Translations under genes and position numbers: made by a program
Assembly: GCF_019393635.1 (NCBI RefSeq)
Contig: NC_057861.1
Location: 54,573,532 to 54,637,531, forward strand
Direction of reading: 5' to 3'
DNA length: 64,000 bases
Source of the DNA: Dromiciops gliroides
Lineage: Eukaryota > Chordata > Mammalia > Microbiotheria > Microbiotheriidae
The notes under the pieces: model-generated
What the model was told of the DNA's origin: nothing
Seen by the model: the letters and a program-made list of their open reading frames with translations, nothing else
Database searches by the model: none
Part shown: positions 34,143-45,164 of the stretch, one piece after another
Layout of the letters: the number at the start of each line of letters is the position of its first letter
Position numbering within the stretch: the first letter of the stretch is position 1

Positions 34143-34335
34143 CATTTATTAAGTTCTTAATGTGTATCAGGCACTGTGCTTAGTGCTTTACAAATATCTT
34201 ATTTGGTCCTCACAGCAACCTTGGAAGGGAGGTGCTATAATTATCCACATTTTATAGATGAGGAAACTGAGAAAGGTTAAGTGACTTGCCCAGGGTCACA
34301 CAGCTAGTAAGTATCTAAAATCAGATTTGAACTCC
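34143..34335 (-). mobile_element. CORE-SINE, antisense
   Basis: tcctcacagcaaccttggaa, cacattttatagatgaggaa. Confidence 0.82.
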
Positions 34336-34594
34336 CTGGACTAATAATAATGGGCCACACCCCAGGGTGACCCTTAAAGGACACAGTCCAGTCAGTTTGC
34401 GTCACTCAGAGGCAGAAGCTGACAGTTGGAGAACTCCATTCTTTCAAATGTTGAGGGGAGGAGGAAGGAATTTTCTCTCCTCCCTCCTCCATTGTTCTTA
34501 GCATCTAGCTCTTAGGCAGAAGGAGAAAAGCTCTTAGAAGTGAGAGATTAAAGATCCGAGAGAGGCAGGTGATGATGCTGGGGGCAATCTGCCT
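34336..34594. other. unassigned sequence
   Basis: No exon or repeat recognised. Confidence 0.35.
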
Positions 34595-34870
34595 GGAGAG
34601 GATCGTATCAAGGGTCTGAGTGAATTGCAGCCAAAACAGCTAAAGTGATTGTAGGCTACACAGAGTTCAGGAGGAGGAGGTTAGGTTCCCACTGTCCTCT
34701 GCCCTGGTCAGACGCCATCTGAAAGTATCAAGTTCAATTCTGGGAGCCGCATTTGAGAAAGGACTTTGATAAGCTGGAGAGTATCCAGAGGAAGGCAGCT
34801 AGGATGGTGACAGCCCCCAGGTCATGCCATAGGAGAACTGTTTATTTAGCCTGAAAAAGAGAAACTGAGT
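34595..34870 (+). mobile_element. CR1/L3 3' region
   Basis: ctgtcctctgccctggtcag, aagctggagagtatccagag, tttagcctgaaaaagagaaa. Confidence 0.82.
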
Positions 34871-34894
34871 CCCTGAGCTGGAAGGCAACTTGCT

Positions 34895-34985
34895 GAAGCT
34901 CAGTTAGCCATTCAACTGGCATTTACTAAGTGTCTGCCATGTGCCAAGCACTATGCTAAGTGCTGAGGATACAAAGAAAGGCAAA
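34895..34985 (-). mobile_element. L2 3' terminus, antisense
   Basis: catttactaagtgtctgcca, gctaagtgctgaggatacaa. Confidence 0.7.
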
Positions 34986-35235
34986 ACACAACAAAAAACA
35001 GGGTCACACAGATAGTTAGGGTCCTCTGTGGTAAGGAAAATAGATCTGGCTAAGTGGGAAATGGGGACAGTCCCCTGACTGTGCCATGGCATGGATGGGG
35101 CTACTTGGGGCCATGTGTGTCTACAAAAAGGATTCATATTTCTGAACTTGTAGTAGAGGTGCATTTGCTCTCATTCAGCTCTATTTTTTTGCTTTTATTT
35201 TAAAATTTTTATTTCTATCTATTCTATTCTGACTC

Positions 35236-35470
35236 TGTTGTTGTTGAGTCATTTTCAGAGTGTCTGATGCTGACCCCATTTGGCAAAGATACTTGAGTGA
35301 CTTGCCATTTCCTTCTCCAGCTCATTTTATGGTTGAGGAAACTAAGGCAAACAAAGGGATTAAGTGATTTGCCCAAGATCACACAGCTAGAAAGTGTCTG
35401 AGGCCGGATTTCAATTCATATCCTCCTCATTCTAGTGGGTACTCTCTCCACTGTGCCACCTAGCTGCCCC
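35236..35470 (-). mobile_element. S2 SINE
   Basis: gttgttgttgagtcattttc, tgccatttccttctccagct, ctgtgccacctagctgcccc. Confidence 0.88.
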
Positions 35471-35480
35471 AGTCTTTTCT

Positions 35481-35642
35481 TTTCTTTTTTTTTGTTTTGT
35501 TTTGTTTTGAGGCAATGGGGGTTAAGTGACTTGCCCAGGGTCACACAGCTAGTAAGTGTCAAGTGTCTGAGGCCGCATTTGAACTCAGGTACTCCTGAAT
35601 TCAGGGCCGGTGCTCTAACCACTGCGCCATCTAGCTGCCCTG
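35481..35642 (-). mobile_element. S1 SINE
   Basis: Target duplication ccccagtcttttct on both sides; inserted at the 5' edge of the S2. Confidence 0.92.
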
Positions 35643-35687
35643 CCCCAGTCTTTTCTAACTAACCTGCATTTATTTTCTCTCTCTCTT

Positions 35688-35830
35688 TTTTTTTTTTTGA
35701 TAAGGCAATTGGGGTTAAGTGACTTGCCCAGGGTCACACAGCTAGTGTCAAGTGTCTGAGGTCAGATTTGAACTCAGGTCCTTCTGACTCCAGGGCCCAT
35801 GCTCTATCCACTGCTCCACCTAGCTGCCCC
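35688..35830 (-). mobile_element. S1 SINE
   Basis: Antisense copy; flanks attttctctct on both sides. Confidence 0.9.
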
Positions 35831-35875
35831 CATTTTCTCTCTTCTACTCTCCCATAAATTAAACAATTTTTTAAA

Positions 35876-36133
35876 AGTCTGAATGCAGATTGAAACATAC
35901 TTTTTAATCTTTATTTTTTTTGTTTTGTTGCTCTTTTTGCTTTATATCTTCTTTCACAACATGACTACTATGGAAATATGTTTTTCATGACTATAACCTA
36001 TATCAAATTGCTCGCCTTCTTAATGAGGGGAAAGGGAGGAAGAGAGAGAATTTGGAGCTCAAAATTTTTTGAAAACCAGTGTTGAAATTGTTTTTACATG
36101 TAATTAGGGAAAAAAGAAAATATTAAGAAAAGA
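35876..36133 (+). mobile_element. L1 3' UTR
   Basis: tctgaatgcagattgaaaca, cttctttcacaacatgacta, acatgtaattagggaaaa. Confidence 0.82.
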
Positions 36134-36435
36134 AAAAAGATAAAATCCCCATAACAAATATGCATAAAACAAATCCCCACATTGGCCTCATCCAAAAAAT
36201 ATATGTCTTAATCTTCAATTTTAAGCCCATCACTTCTCTGGCAGGAGGCAGGTCCCATACATCATCATTGGTCCCTCTGGTTGGTCATTACATTGATCAG
36301 AATTCTTAAGTCTTTCAGAGTTTTTTTAAAATTTATAATGTTACGGCCATTTTATAATTTGTCTTCCTGGTTCTGCTCACCTCATTCTGCATCAATTCCT
36401 AAAAGTCTTCCCACTTTCTTCTGAATTGTCCATTG
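36134..36435 (-). mobile_element. L1 3' region, antisense
   Basis: gtcttcctggttctgctcac, cattctgcatcaattcctaa. Head-to-head with the L1 on its left. Confidence 0.72.
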
Positions 36436-36852
36436 TGTCATGTGAAAACATGAACTTCATGTCACATGCCTAGGAAACACAAGCACTTCCACCCAAGGAA
36501 GTTTCTAGGGAAGACTTTCTACTTGAGGCAGATCATGACATGGTTGGTGCTATGCCAGAAGAGCCTAGTTTTCTTGCTCTCTCTTTTAAAAACAAACAAA
36601 CAAACAAAAAGCCTTCATGAAAACAATCAGATATGAGCAATCTAACAGGTGCTCAGAAGCCTGGGCACTCTCTCCTTTTATGAGCTACTTTCAGGAATCC
36701 TTAGAGCAGCTCAGAGGCAGATGTCCTTTTTAGGGCTGATGTCCATGCTACTGATGAGTTATTGCCTTCTTGCCCCCAACAAATCAATTGTCCCTCTTCT
36801 CTGATTGGGATGACATCAGAAGAGGTTTTCTAGTTATACTGTGATCCATTTT
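36436..36852. other. unassigned sequence
   Basis: No recognised repeat or exon; short (caaa)n at 36590-36607. Confidence 0.4.
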
Positions 36853-36993
36853 CTTTTTTTCGGAGCAATGGGGGTTAAGTGACTTGACCAGGGTCACACA
36901 GCTAGCAAGTGTCAAGTGTCTGAGGTCAAATTTGAACTCAGGTACTCCTGAATCCAGGGCCGGTGCTTTATCCACTGCGCCACCTAGCTGCTC
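36853..36993 (-). mobile_element. S1 SINE
   Basis: Target duplication ctgtgatccatttt on both sides. Confidence 0.92.
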
Positions 36994-37094
36994 CTGTGAT
37001 CCATTTTTGGCTGAGCCTGTGGTAAAAATACCACTTGCACTTGAGTTCCAAGATGCTCTGGGATGATCGAGAGCCCTCCTAAAGAATGAAGGCC

Positions 37095-37345
37095 TTCGTT
37101 TGTAGGGATAACTTCTACAGGAAGCCTTTCCTGATACCTCATAATGCTAGTGCCTTCCCTTTCATGTTTATCTTGTATGGATCCTACTTGTACACAGTTG
37201 TTTGTGGGCTGTCTCCCCCATTAGACTGTGAGCTCCTTGAGGGCAGGGACTGTCTTTTGCCTCTCTTTGTAAACCCAGCCCTTAACACAATGCCTGGCAC
37301 AAAGAGGGTACTTAATAAATGCTTATTGTTTTATTAACTTGAGAA
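37095..37345 (+). mobile_element. L2 3' end
   Basis: acaggaagcctttcctgata, attagactgtgagctccttg, gtacttaataaatgcttatt. Confidence 0.85.
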
Positions 37346-37463
37346 TTATTATCCTCCTTTTACAAATGAGGAAACTGATGAAAAGACCAAAACTCAACAG
37401 GAAATTCGATCTTCTTTGAATACAAGACTCAAGAGAAGTATAAAAAGGTAAAACAGGTGGGGG

Positions 37464-37616
37464 GGAGGGGCAGCTAGGTGGCGCAGTGGATAGAGCACCG
37501 GCCCTGGAGTCAGGAGGACCCGAGTTCAAATCTGATCTCAGACACTTAACACTTACTAGCTTCGTGACTCTGGGCAAGTCACTTAACCCCAATTGTCTCA
37601 CTTAAAAAAAAAAAAA
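37464..37616 (+). mobile_element. S1 SINE
   Basis: Flanks aaaacaggtggggg and aaaacaggtcgggg. Confidence 0.92.
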
Positions 37617-37624
37617 AACAGGTC

Positions 37625-37768
37625 GGGGGGGAATCCATATTATACAAATAGGGAAACTAAAGCACAGAAAAGTTCAGTGACTTTCCCAGAAGCACACAGC
37701 TAATATGTCAGAGCTGGAACTTAAACCCAGGTCTTTTCCCTCCAAGATAAGTGCTATTTCTAGCATTG
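37625..37768 (-). mobile_element. MIR, antisense
   Basis: tagggaaactaaagcacaga, agcacacagctaatatgtca. Confidence 0.65.
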
Positions 37769-37779
37769 TCTTTGTTAAT

Positions 37780-38626
37780 ATTGAGTTTAAAAGACACAAT
37801 TTGATTAACCAGTCTTGGTGTCTCTTATTCCTGAATCATCTCTTGGAATGGGAAGATAATGTTACCAGGTCACACCTCCATCTCAGCCCAAGCACAGATG
37901 CCCTTTAAAAAATAATAATAAACATAAAGAAGTAAGTGTTCCCCAGCAGCTGTTTCCCTCTATTCCCCAGTGTATCTCTTCTTTCTGCTTCATAACCCTT
38001 TGATACCAGCATGGCGATGCAGAGAAGCCTTTATCATCCTTGACGCTCATCCCTGGGAGCCAGTGCCAAGAGAGAGCACCCTGGCCAGTCTCCAGGCTCC
38101 GCGGCCTCTCTCATCACCTGCTCTGGCTTTAGAAGGAGCTCATCCGGAGAGGCTATCTCACCAAGTGGAGTGAACACAATCTGGGGAAACAGAAGGGAAT
38201 TGTTCCCTAGCGTCATTCTCAATTTTCTTTTTTTGTGGAGAAAAATGTATCACAGAAGGAGGCATGAATCACTACGCCCACAGATTAAATGCAGCTGCCT
38301 CCAATGGGGAACAATCGAGGTGAAGTCTCTGGTAATGAGATGCACCTTTGACAAAATATAAAAAAGGTTGATTCACGCCCTGGGGAATTGGGCTCATCTA
38401 AAAGCTAATGACATCTGTATGGAGGGAGAAGGTTTACTTGGGGTAGAGAAGAGAAAAGATGCCTTAAATGGCCACGTGGATGTAAAAGCTATCTCATGAT
38501 TGAGAAATAAAAACGAAAGCTGCCTAAATATGGATCTCAGAGAGCCAGAGCTCTCTGAAGAGAACTTGGAAATCATTCTAGTCCAATTAGTTTTACAAAG
38601 GGAGAATTTGATATTACATAAGGAAA
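37780..38626. other. repeat-free block (candidate conserved non-coding sequence)
   Basis: About 850 bases with no recognised SINE, LINE or LTR in a window that otherwise averages one S1 per 1.2 kb. Base composition is balanced, with motifs such as ggtaatgagatgcacctttg near 38330. No protein-like frame. It directly precedes the polypurine tract; the last ~60 bases may be an old repeat edge. Confidence 0.4.
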
Positions 38627-38867
38627 CTCAGACAGAGAGAGAGGGAGGGAGGGGGAGAGGGGGGGGGAGGGGGAGAGGGAGGGAGGGGGAGGGGGGAGGG
38701 GGAGAGGGAGGGAGGGGGAGAGGGGGGAGGGGGAGAGGGAGGGAGGGGGAGAGAGGGGGGGAGAGAGAGAGGGAGGGAGGGAGAGAGAGGGAGGGAGGGG
38801 GAGAGAGAGAGAGGGAGGGAGGGGGAGGGAGAGGGAGGGAGAGAGAGGGGGGAGGGAGAGAGGGGGG

Positions 38868-38898
<31 letters not shown>

Positions 38899-39009
38899 AG
38901 GGAGGGGGAGAGAGAGAGGGAGGGAGAGAGAGAGAGGGAGGGAGGGAAAGAGAGAGAGGGGGAGAGAGAGGGAGGGAGAGAGTGAAGGAGGCTGGGAGAG
39001 AGAGGGAGG

Positions 39010-39048
<39 letters not shown>

Positions 39049-39525
39049 AGAAAGGGAGGGAGAGAGAGGGAGGGAGAGAGAGAGAGGGAGGGAGGGGGAG
39101 AGAGAGAGAGAGGGAGGGAGAGGGAGGGAGGGAGAGAGAGAGAGAGGGAGGGAGGGAGAGAGAGAGAGAGAGAGGGAGGGAGGGAGAGGGAGAGAGAGAG
39201 GGAGGGAGAAAGGGAGGGAGAGAGAGAGAGAGGGAGAGAGGAAGAGAGAAGGAGAGAGAGAGGGAGGGAGAGAGAGAGAGGGAGGGAGAGAGAGAGAGAG
39301 GGAGGGAGAGAGAGAGGAAAAGAAAGGGAGAGAGAGGAAGAGAGAGGGAGAGGGAGAGAGGAAGAGAGAGGGAGGGAGAGAGAGAGAGGGAGGGAGAGAG
39401 AGAGAGGGAGGGAGAGAGAGGGAGGGGGAGAGAGAGAGAGAGAGGAAGAGAGGGAGGGAGAGAGAGGGAGAGAGGAAGAGAGAGGGAGGGAGAGAGAGGG
39501 AGGGAGAGAGAGAGAGAGGGAGGGT

Positions 39526-39566
<41 letters not shown>

Positions 39567-39716
39567 ACGAGAGTGAGGGAGGGGGAGAGAGAGAGAGAGA
39601 GGGTGGGAGAGCTGGATGGAGAGAGAGAGTGAGAGAGTGAGGGAGAGAGAGAGAGTGAGCGAGAGGGAGAGAGAGGGAGGGAGAGAGAGAGAGGGAGGGA
39701 GAGAGAGAGAGAGAGA
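38627..39716 (+). repeat. ~1.1-kb polypurine (GA/GGGA) tract
   Basis: Almost pure A and G on the + strand: mixed gagaga, gggagggag and ggggga blocks, with only a handful of pyrimidines (gtgaagg, ggctggg, gctggatgg, gtgagcg). The long 'protein' frames on both strands (glutamate/arginine/glycine on +, serine/leucine/proline on -) are composition artefacts. Confidence 0.98.
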
Positions 39717-39880
39717 ATCTCAGACTTGGATGTTGAAGGAACCTCAGAGAGCACCTAACCCAACCTGTACCTAAACCTAGAACCCCCTCTGCAACATACC
39801 TAACAAATGGTCATCCATCTTGTCCTTGAAGATCTCTGGTAATGGGGAGCCCATTACCTCCAATACTGTCTATGTGGGTA
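39716..39880. mobile_element. old interspersed repeat flank
   Basis: ggaacctcagagagcaccta and aaatggtcatccatcttgtc resemble a diverged dispersed repeat; not named. Confidence 0.4.
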
Positions 39881-40095
39881 TTGTTATTGGTCAGTTATTC
39901 AGTCATGTCCCACTCTTTGTGACCCCATGGACCATAAAACACCAGGCCCTTCTACCCTTCACCATCCCTCTCAAAACCTGTGCTCAAGGCTCCTATGACA
40001 CTATCTGTCCTTCTCCTCCTTTGACATCCCCTTTTCCTTTTGCCCTTGATCACTCCCAACATCAGCATCTTTTCCAATGGGTCCATTACACTGTT
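39880..40095 (-). mobile_element. S2/RTE-like 3' end, extended
   Basis: agttattcagtcatgtccca and ctttgtgaccccatggacca continue into tctgtccttctcctcctttg and atcttttccaatgggtcc. The continuation resembles RTE/BovB LINE 3' sequence beyond the S2 portion. Confidence 0.6.
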
Positions 40096-40284
40096 AGCTT
40101 TCATTGTTCGGATTTTTTCCCCTTACACCAAGCCTAAATCCAGTTCTCTGAACTTTTCCCCCTTGCTGCCGGTTCTAACTTCTAGGGACAAGTGTTCTTT
40201 CTTATGATGGACCTTACTTGACAACAGCCATCCAGGGTTGTGCTGGTAAATGTTTAAAAACTAGGCTCTCCAGAAAGTAGCACA

Positions 40285-40445
40285 CACACTTTTTTTCAAT
40301 TAATTTTTATTTGTTTCTCAATTATCTATAAACAAAAAATTTTAACATTCTTTTTTTTATTTAGTTCCAAATTTTCTCTCCCTCCTGCTCCCCTCGCCTT
40401 GAGAAGGTAAGCAATTTGAAGTGGATTATACATGTAGCACACCGA
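40285..40445 (-). mobile_element. L1 3' UTR, antisense
   Basis: ttccaaattttctctccctc, gagaaggtaagcaatttgaa. Confidence 0.78.
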
Positions 40446-40646
40446 CTTTTCCATTTAATCCGTATGATTAACACTTTCTCAAGTCTAGAAAACCTACAAA
40501 ACAATCACTCAAGCCCTGATTTGTAGCATTTACTAATTTCTGAGAGAAAGCTGGTTAAAGCTGAGTCCAACCCACCCCTTCCTCTCTTTCATCTTCCTCC
40601 ACTTCCCTTTTATGTGTTGTCTTTCACCATTGAAATCTATATCTTT
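40446..40646. other. unassigned sequence
   Basis: Nothing recognised. Confidence 0.3.
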
Positions 40647-40807
40647 AAGGGGGAACCTAGGTGGCGCAGTGGATAAAACACTGGCCCTGGATTCAGGAGG
40701 ACCCGAGTTCAATCTGGCCTCAGACACTTGAAACTTACTAGCTGTGTGACCCTGGGCAAGTCATTTAACCCTCATTGCCCCACCAAAAAAAGAAAAAGAA
40801 AAAAAGA
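40647..40807 (+). mobile_element. S1 SINE
   Basis: Flanks gaaatctatatct and gaaatgtatatct. Confidence 0.92.
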
Positions 40808-41139
40808 AATGTATATCTCTGAGGGCAGGTCTTGTCTTTCTTTTTACTATGCCAAGTAGAACATATGCCCTGCTAGGTCCTACAAAGCAGGAAAGACTTT
40901 GAGTATGTATCTGGTGACTCGTTATCCTGTGATCAAGCCAGCTAAATTCAGAGAAGATTATCACCCAAGAGTTGGCCATCATATCATTTCTTTTGGTCTC
41001 AGGACTTCAAGACCATCTCTTAAGGCACTCAAAAATTACAATCAACATCAGTGGAGGAGTTGTGATGTGTATTAGTAGTGGGAACACCAACACTCATGAA
41101 AACGCAGGGTATTTTTGTTCTTGTTTGTTTTCTTTTTAC
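40808..41139. other. unassigned sequence
   Basis: Nothing recognised. Confidence 0.35.
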
Positions 41140-41605
41140 CTTTTAAATAGTATTTTATTTTTCCCAATTACACATAAAGACAATTTTTAACATTCTTTTG
41201 GGGGGGGGCAGGGCAATGGGGGTTAAGTGACTTGCCCAGGGTCACACAGCTAGTGCATGTCAAGTGTCTGAGGCCAGATTTGAACTCAGGTCCTCCTGAA
41301 TCTAGGGCTGGTGCTTTATCCACTGTGCCACCTACCTGCCCCCTTAACATTCATTTTTTAACACAATTCTGAGTTCCAATTTTCCCCCTTCCTCCTCACT
41401 TAGACGGTAAACAATTTTATATAGGTTATATATGTATAATCATGTAAAACAGATTTCCATATTCGTCCTGTTATATAAGAAGAAACAGAACAAAAGAGAA
41501 AAACTATGAAAAAAGAAAGTGAAAAGAGTCTGCTTTGATCAACATTCAGATGCCATCGGTTCTTTCTCTGAAGGAAAACACAGATCATTTGAAGCATCAA
41601 ATAAT
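41140..41605 (-). mobile_element. L1 3' end, antisense, split by S1
   Basis: tttttcccaattacacataa, then gagttccaattttccccctt and ttctttctctgaaggaaaac. Confidence 0.82.
41200..41343 (-). mobile_element. S1 SINE inside L1
   Basis: Flanks ttaacattctttt and ttaacattcattt. Confidence 0.92.
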
Positions 41606-41669
41606 ATAAGAAAAATGCCAGATTCTGGATTCAAATGATCCACAGCAGCAACTCAAAGGGACCTAGACC

Positions 41670-41827
41670 TGGGGGCAGCTAGATGGCACAGTGGATAAAG
41701 CACCAGCCCTGAATTCAGGAGGACCTGAGTTCAAATCCGGCCTCAGACACTTGACACTAGCTGTGTGACCCTGGGCAAGTCACTTAACCCTCATTGCCCC
41801 CCTAAAAGCCCCCCAAAACAACCCCCC
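41670..41827 (+). mobile_element. S1 SINE
   Basis: Long target duplication ctcaaagggacctagacc at 41652-41669 and 41828-41845. Confidence 0.94.
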
Positions 41828-41845
41828 TCAAAGGGACCTAGACCA

Positions 41846-42115
41846 TGCTCTGCTACAGCCTCTGGGCCTTAAGGCTGAACTTAAGAATGTGCCAGGAAAA
41901 ACAACCAGCATAAAACCCATTGGGACAGAACCAGGATCACCGAGCATCACATTTGTCCCGAGCATCAGAGATTCGGCAGCTGGTTACCTTGGATCAAACA
42001 GCGGATGTGATGGCTTTCTCTGCCAAGCTCTCCCAGGGCCTAGACTAGGTGAACTCCAAGCTCCCTTCCATCTCGAAGATTCCATGACTGTCCCCTGCAA
42101 GCATATATCATCATA
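41846..42115. other. unassigned sequence
   Basis: No exon recognised; the right part resembles a CR1/L3 terminus (ctccaagctcccttccatct). Confidence 0.35.
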
Positions 42116-42150
42116 GCTCATAGCTCGCATTTATATAGAACTCTAAGGTT

Positions 42151-42153
<3 letters not shown>

Positions 42154-42205
<52 letters not shown>
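42154..42205 (+). repeat. (GT)n microsatellite
   Basis: About 25 nearly pure GT units, inside a diverged CORE-SINE. Confidence 0.95.
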
Positions 42206-42206
<1 letters not shown>

Positions 42207-42377
42207 AAGGCAGAGGCACCTCGGTGATACAGTGGCTAGAGTGTTGGACCTAGAATGAAATAATATATGTAAAATGTTATAAAATGGCTAGTTACTATTA
42301 TATATTATCTCTTTGGATGCTCACCACAACCCTTGGAGGCAGATGCTTTATTTATTATCCCCACTTTACAGATGGGG

Positions 42378-42685
42378 CAATGGATAGATTGCCAGGCCTA
42401 GAGACAGGAAGGCTCATCTTCCTGAGTTCAAATCTGACCTCAGACACTTACTAGCTGTGTGACCCTGCGGAAGTCACTTAACCTTGTGCACCTCAGTTTC
42501 CTCATCTGCCAAATGAGCTGGAGAAGGAAATGGCAAACCACTCCAGTATCTTCAACTTAACCTTGTGTACCTCAGTTTCCTCAACTGTCAAAAGAGCTGG
42601 AGAAGGAAATGGCAAACCACTCCAGTATCTTCAAGAAAACCCCAAATGGGGTCACAAAGAGTCAGACATGACTGAAAACAACAAT
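42378..42685 (+). mobile_element. S2 SINE with internal tandem duplication
   Basis: S2 inserted in the CORE-SINE (target duplication tttacagatg). A 79-base segment is repeated in tandem: 42477-42555 and 42556-42634. Confidence 0.9.
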
Positions 42686-42784
42686 TTACAGATGAGGAAA
42701 CTGAGGCAGAGATAAGCTAAATGCCTTGCCTGGTCCAAGATTACTGTTAGTTAGTGGCTGGGACAGGATTTGAACTCAGGTAGC

Positions 42785-42945
42785 CTTTTTTTTTTTTTTT
42801 TTTTTTTTTTGCGGGGCAATGGGGGTTAAGTGACTTGCCCAGGGTCACACAGCTAGTAAGTGTCAAGTGTCTGAGGCCGGATTTGAACCGAGGTACTCCT
42901 GAATCCAAGGCCGGTGCTTTATCCACTGCGCCACCTAGCCGCCCC
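42785..42945 (-). mobile_element. S1 SINE
   Basis: Target duplication ctcaggtagcctt on both sides; long T run. Confidence 0.93.
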
Positions 42946-43009
42946 TCAGGTAGCCTTCTTGACTCCAGGTCCAACCCTCTATCCACTGCGCCACCTAGAG
43001 CCTCCACCT

Positions 43010-43689
43010 GTTATTGCAGTTCAAGAAAGCATTGTGACTACCATGCCACAGTGTTGGATCCCATTGAGTATGCATTCTATTATAGAAGCCCACGCATGCC
43101 TTCTCATGCTGGACAGTTCTTGTCCATGGCCTCCAGTAAATTCTCCATTATCTATCTAATGCACCTTTTTCTTTTCATCATGACCTCAGCAAGAGTGGGG
43201 CCATGCATTCCTCTGTTGATAACCTCTGCTCTCCCTTCTTGCCCTAAGGATGCATGTCCTTGAGGAGTTCTTTGAGCCTATGACTTTCCCCCCAAGTCAC
43301 TGTTGGCAACCTGCTGTGGTCAACCTACACCCACCAACCACCAGGCAGAGCCTGCTCAGCCAAGTCTTCCTTGGACCATGTATGTCATTTGCATTTTATC
43401 CACTCACAGTTGTTTTGTGTTCTGCTAGGAGTGTTCTCATGTCTTTTTCTTGTAATTGCATTTTTTTTTTTTTGCCAATCAGATGTTAAGTAGGAGTGTC
43501 TTCCATCTGGGAGCTTTCTGTCTTTCTTGCCAGAAACACAAGAAAAATGTGTCACCCAGTGGTTGGCGGAGGAAAAAAGCCTCTTTCCATCATCTCCTTT
43601 TTTCTCACTTAAGAATATTGTGCTAAATTCCCATTTTTCTTTGCCTTTCCCTTTTACTAGCTTAGTCAATTCCACTTCAGTGCACTCTA
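43010..43689. other. unassigned sequence
   Basis: No recognised repeat or exon. The + strand frames at 42914-43489 begin in SINE sequence and show no protein family. Confidence 0.4.
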
Positions 43690-43827
43690 CATTTAACTGA
43701 CTGAGTAAGCAACAAGCATTTAGTAAGACACTGTGCTAGGCACTAGAGCTAGGAAGATAATAAATAATGAAACAACCCCTACCCTCAAGGACTTCATATT
43801 CTATTGTAGGAAAAAGCCTGTACATGG
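43690..43827 (-). mobile_element. L2 3' terminus, antisense
   Basis: gacactgtgctaggcactag, ctaccctcaaggacttcata. Confidence 0.7.
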
Positions 43828-43860
43828 TTTGTTGTTGTTCAGTTGTGTCTGACTCTTCAA
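43828..43860 (-). mobile_element. S2 3' tip
   Basis: gttgttgttcagttgtgtct only. Confidence 0.55.
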
Positions 43861-43861
43861 T

Positions 43862-44276
43862 AGCTCACTGGTTGTTCTCCTGAACTCAAGCCTCTTCCTA
43901 CTACAATCCATCGTCTTGATATTCCTAGAGCTCAGTCTTGCCTGTCATTGTCCCCGCTTCAGTAAGCTCCAGGGGCTCCCTAGTACCTCCGGGATCAAAT
44001 AGAACATCCTTTGCTTGGCTTTAAAAGCCCTTCATAACCTGTCTCCTTCCTTCCTACCTCCCCAGTCTTCCTACCCCTTACATACTACCACACACTCTCC
44101 CATCCATTGACACTGGCTGACGCTTTTGCCAATCTTTGCACAAGACACTCCATCTCCCAGCTCGGGACGTTGTATGTTTTGTCTTTGTCTTTCTTTACAT
44201 TCCCAGAACTTAGCACTGTGCCTGGCATACAGCAGTTACTTAATAAATGTTTCTTGACTTGACTTGACTTGGAAAA
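43862..44276 (+). mobile_element. L2 3' end, sense
   Basis: tagtacctccgggatcaaat, aagacactccatctcccagc, agttacttaataaatgtttc, ending in a (ttgac)n tail. Confidence 0.85.
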
Positions 44277-44299
44277 CTATCCCACTGTGTTATCCTACT

Positions 44300-44556
44300 C
44301 TTCCATAAAAAGCTTGACATAGCAAGATGTCCCAACCTTTTCTGTAAATCCTGTTGGACCCAGGATCACTGATTGCTGGCCAGGGACACACAAGCCAGGC
44401 TAGTCTTCTACAATTTGAAATCTCCTGAGGACTGCTAGCTAATCTGAATCCTGTTTGGGACCCAGCTGGTCAAGAAGGAGGAATCTCCTCTCCCTCAAAA
44501 CTTTTATCCCTGGCTCAGATAAGGAACAAGAACCATGGGAGTGTGTGCTTTGGGAA
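44300..44556 (+). repeat. left arm of diverged inverted repeat
   Basis: Shares ordered blocks with the inverse complement of 45165-45450: gcaagatgtcccaacctt, ggctcagat/aggaacaag, aaggaggaatct. Identity over ~230 bases looks high by eye; no alignment was computed. Confidence 0.75.
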
Positions 44557-45164
44557 CATTTTCCTATCTTCCTAGAAGTCCTGGACAGCAGCAAGAATGG
44601 GGAGGACAAATAGTCAACCATGAATATCTTTGTTTAGGTAGAATAGACTTTTGCCTGTTTATTTCCATTCGATTCCATTTGAATAAAGATAAAGTAATCA
44701 CACTTTAAAAATGAGAGGTGCTCTAAAGGTTTGTTTGCTTGGGGTGAAACGTCAGTTATTTTGGAACTCAGAATACATTTTCCCCACAGAAATAATGTTT
44801 TCAGTAGGAGTTGGTTTCTTGCATGGGTGCCAAAATACTTACCTATCTCCCCCTCCCCAACAATGAAGTGAAATCTGATACGTTTTCCATTTTGAGAAGC
44901 AGTCAAAAGCAGTACTTTGGCAGTGCTAATTATAGGCTTCTATTGCTCCCAAATGCTGGTACTTCGGGAAAAGCAGGTTTCATTAAAGGAGAGTGGATAA
45001 AGAGGCTGATGGAGGATTGTGAAGATTCTGAAAGAGCCTTTGGATGCTGAGAGGGCTCGAGAGGTTGATAATTCTGGTCCATGATTATGTCCAATTTCAG
45101 TTCAAAACTTAGGGCAGTGTGGTACAATGGGGAGAGTGTTGGACTTCAAGCTGGGAGACCTGGA
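44557..45164. other. spacer between inverted arms, with MIR head
   Basis: About 550 unassigned bases, then a MIR 5' part at 45108-45164 (gggagagtgttggacttcaa). No transposase-like frame seen. Confidence 0.4.

Larger units (their letters stand above)
42290..43005 (-). mobile_element. CORE-SINE split by S2 and S1
   Basis: tcaccacaacccttggaggc and ccccactttacagatg, then after the S2 tttacagatgaggaaactga and ggatttgaactcaggtagcc, then after the S1 ctcaggtagccttcttgact. Confidence 0.82.

Noticed and set aside
38500..39754. Long open frames (161-393 codons) rich in E/R/G on + and S/L/P on -
   Set aside because: They are translations of a polypurine tandem tract with no stop codons by composition. 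No start context, domain or splice signal.
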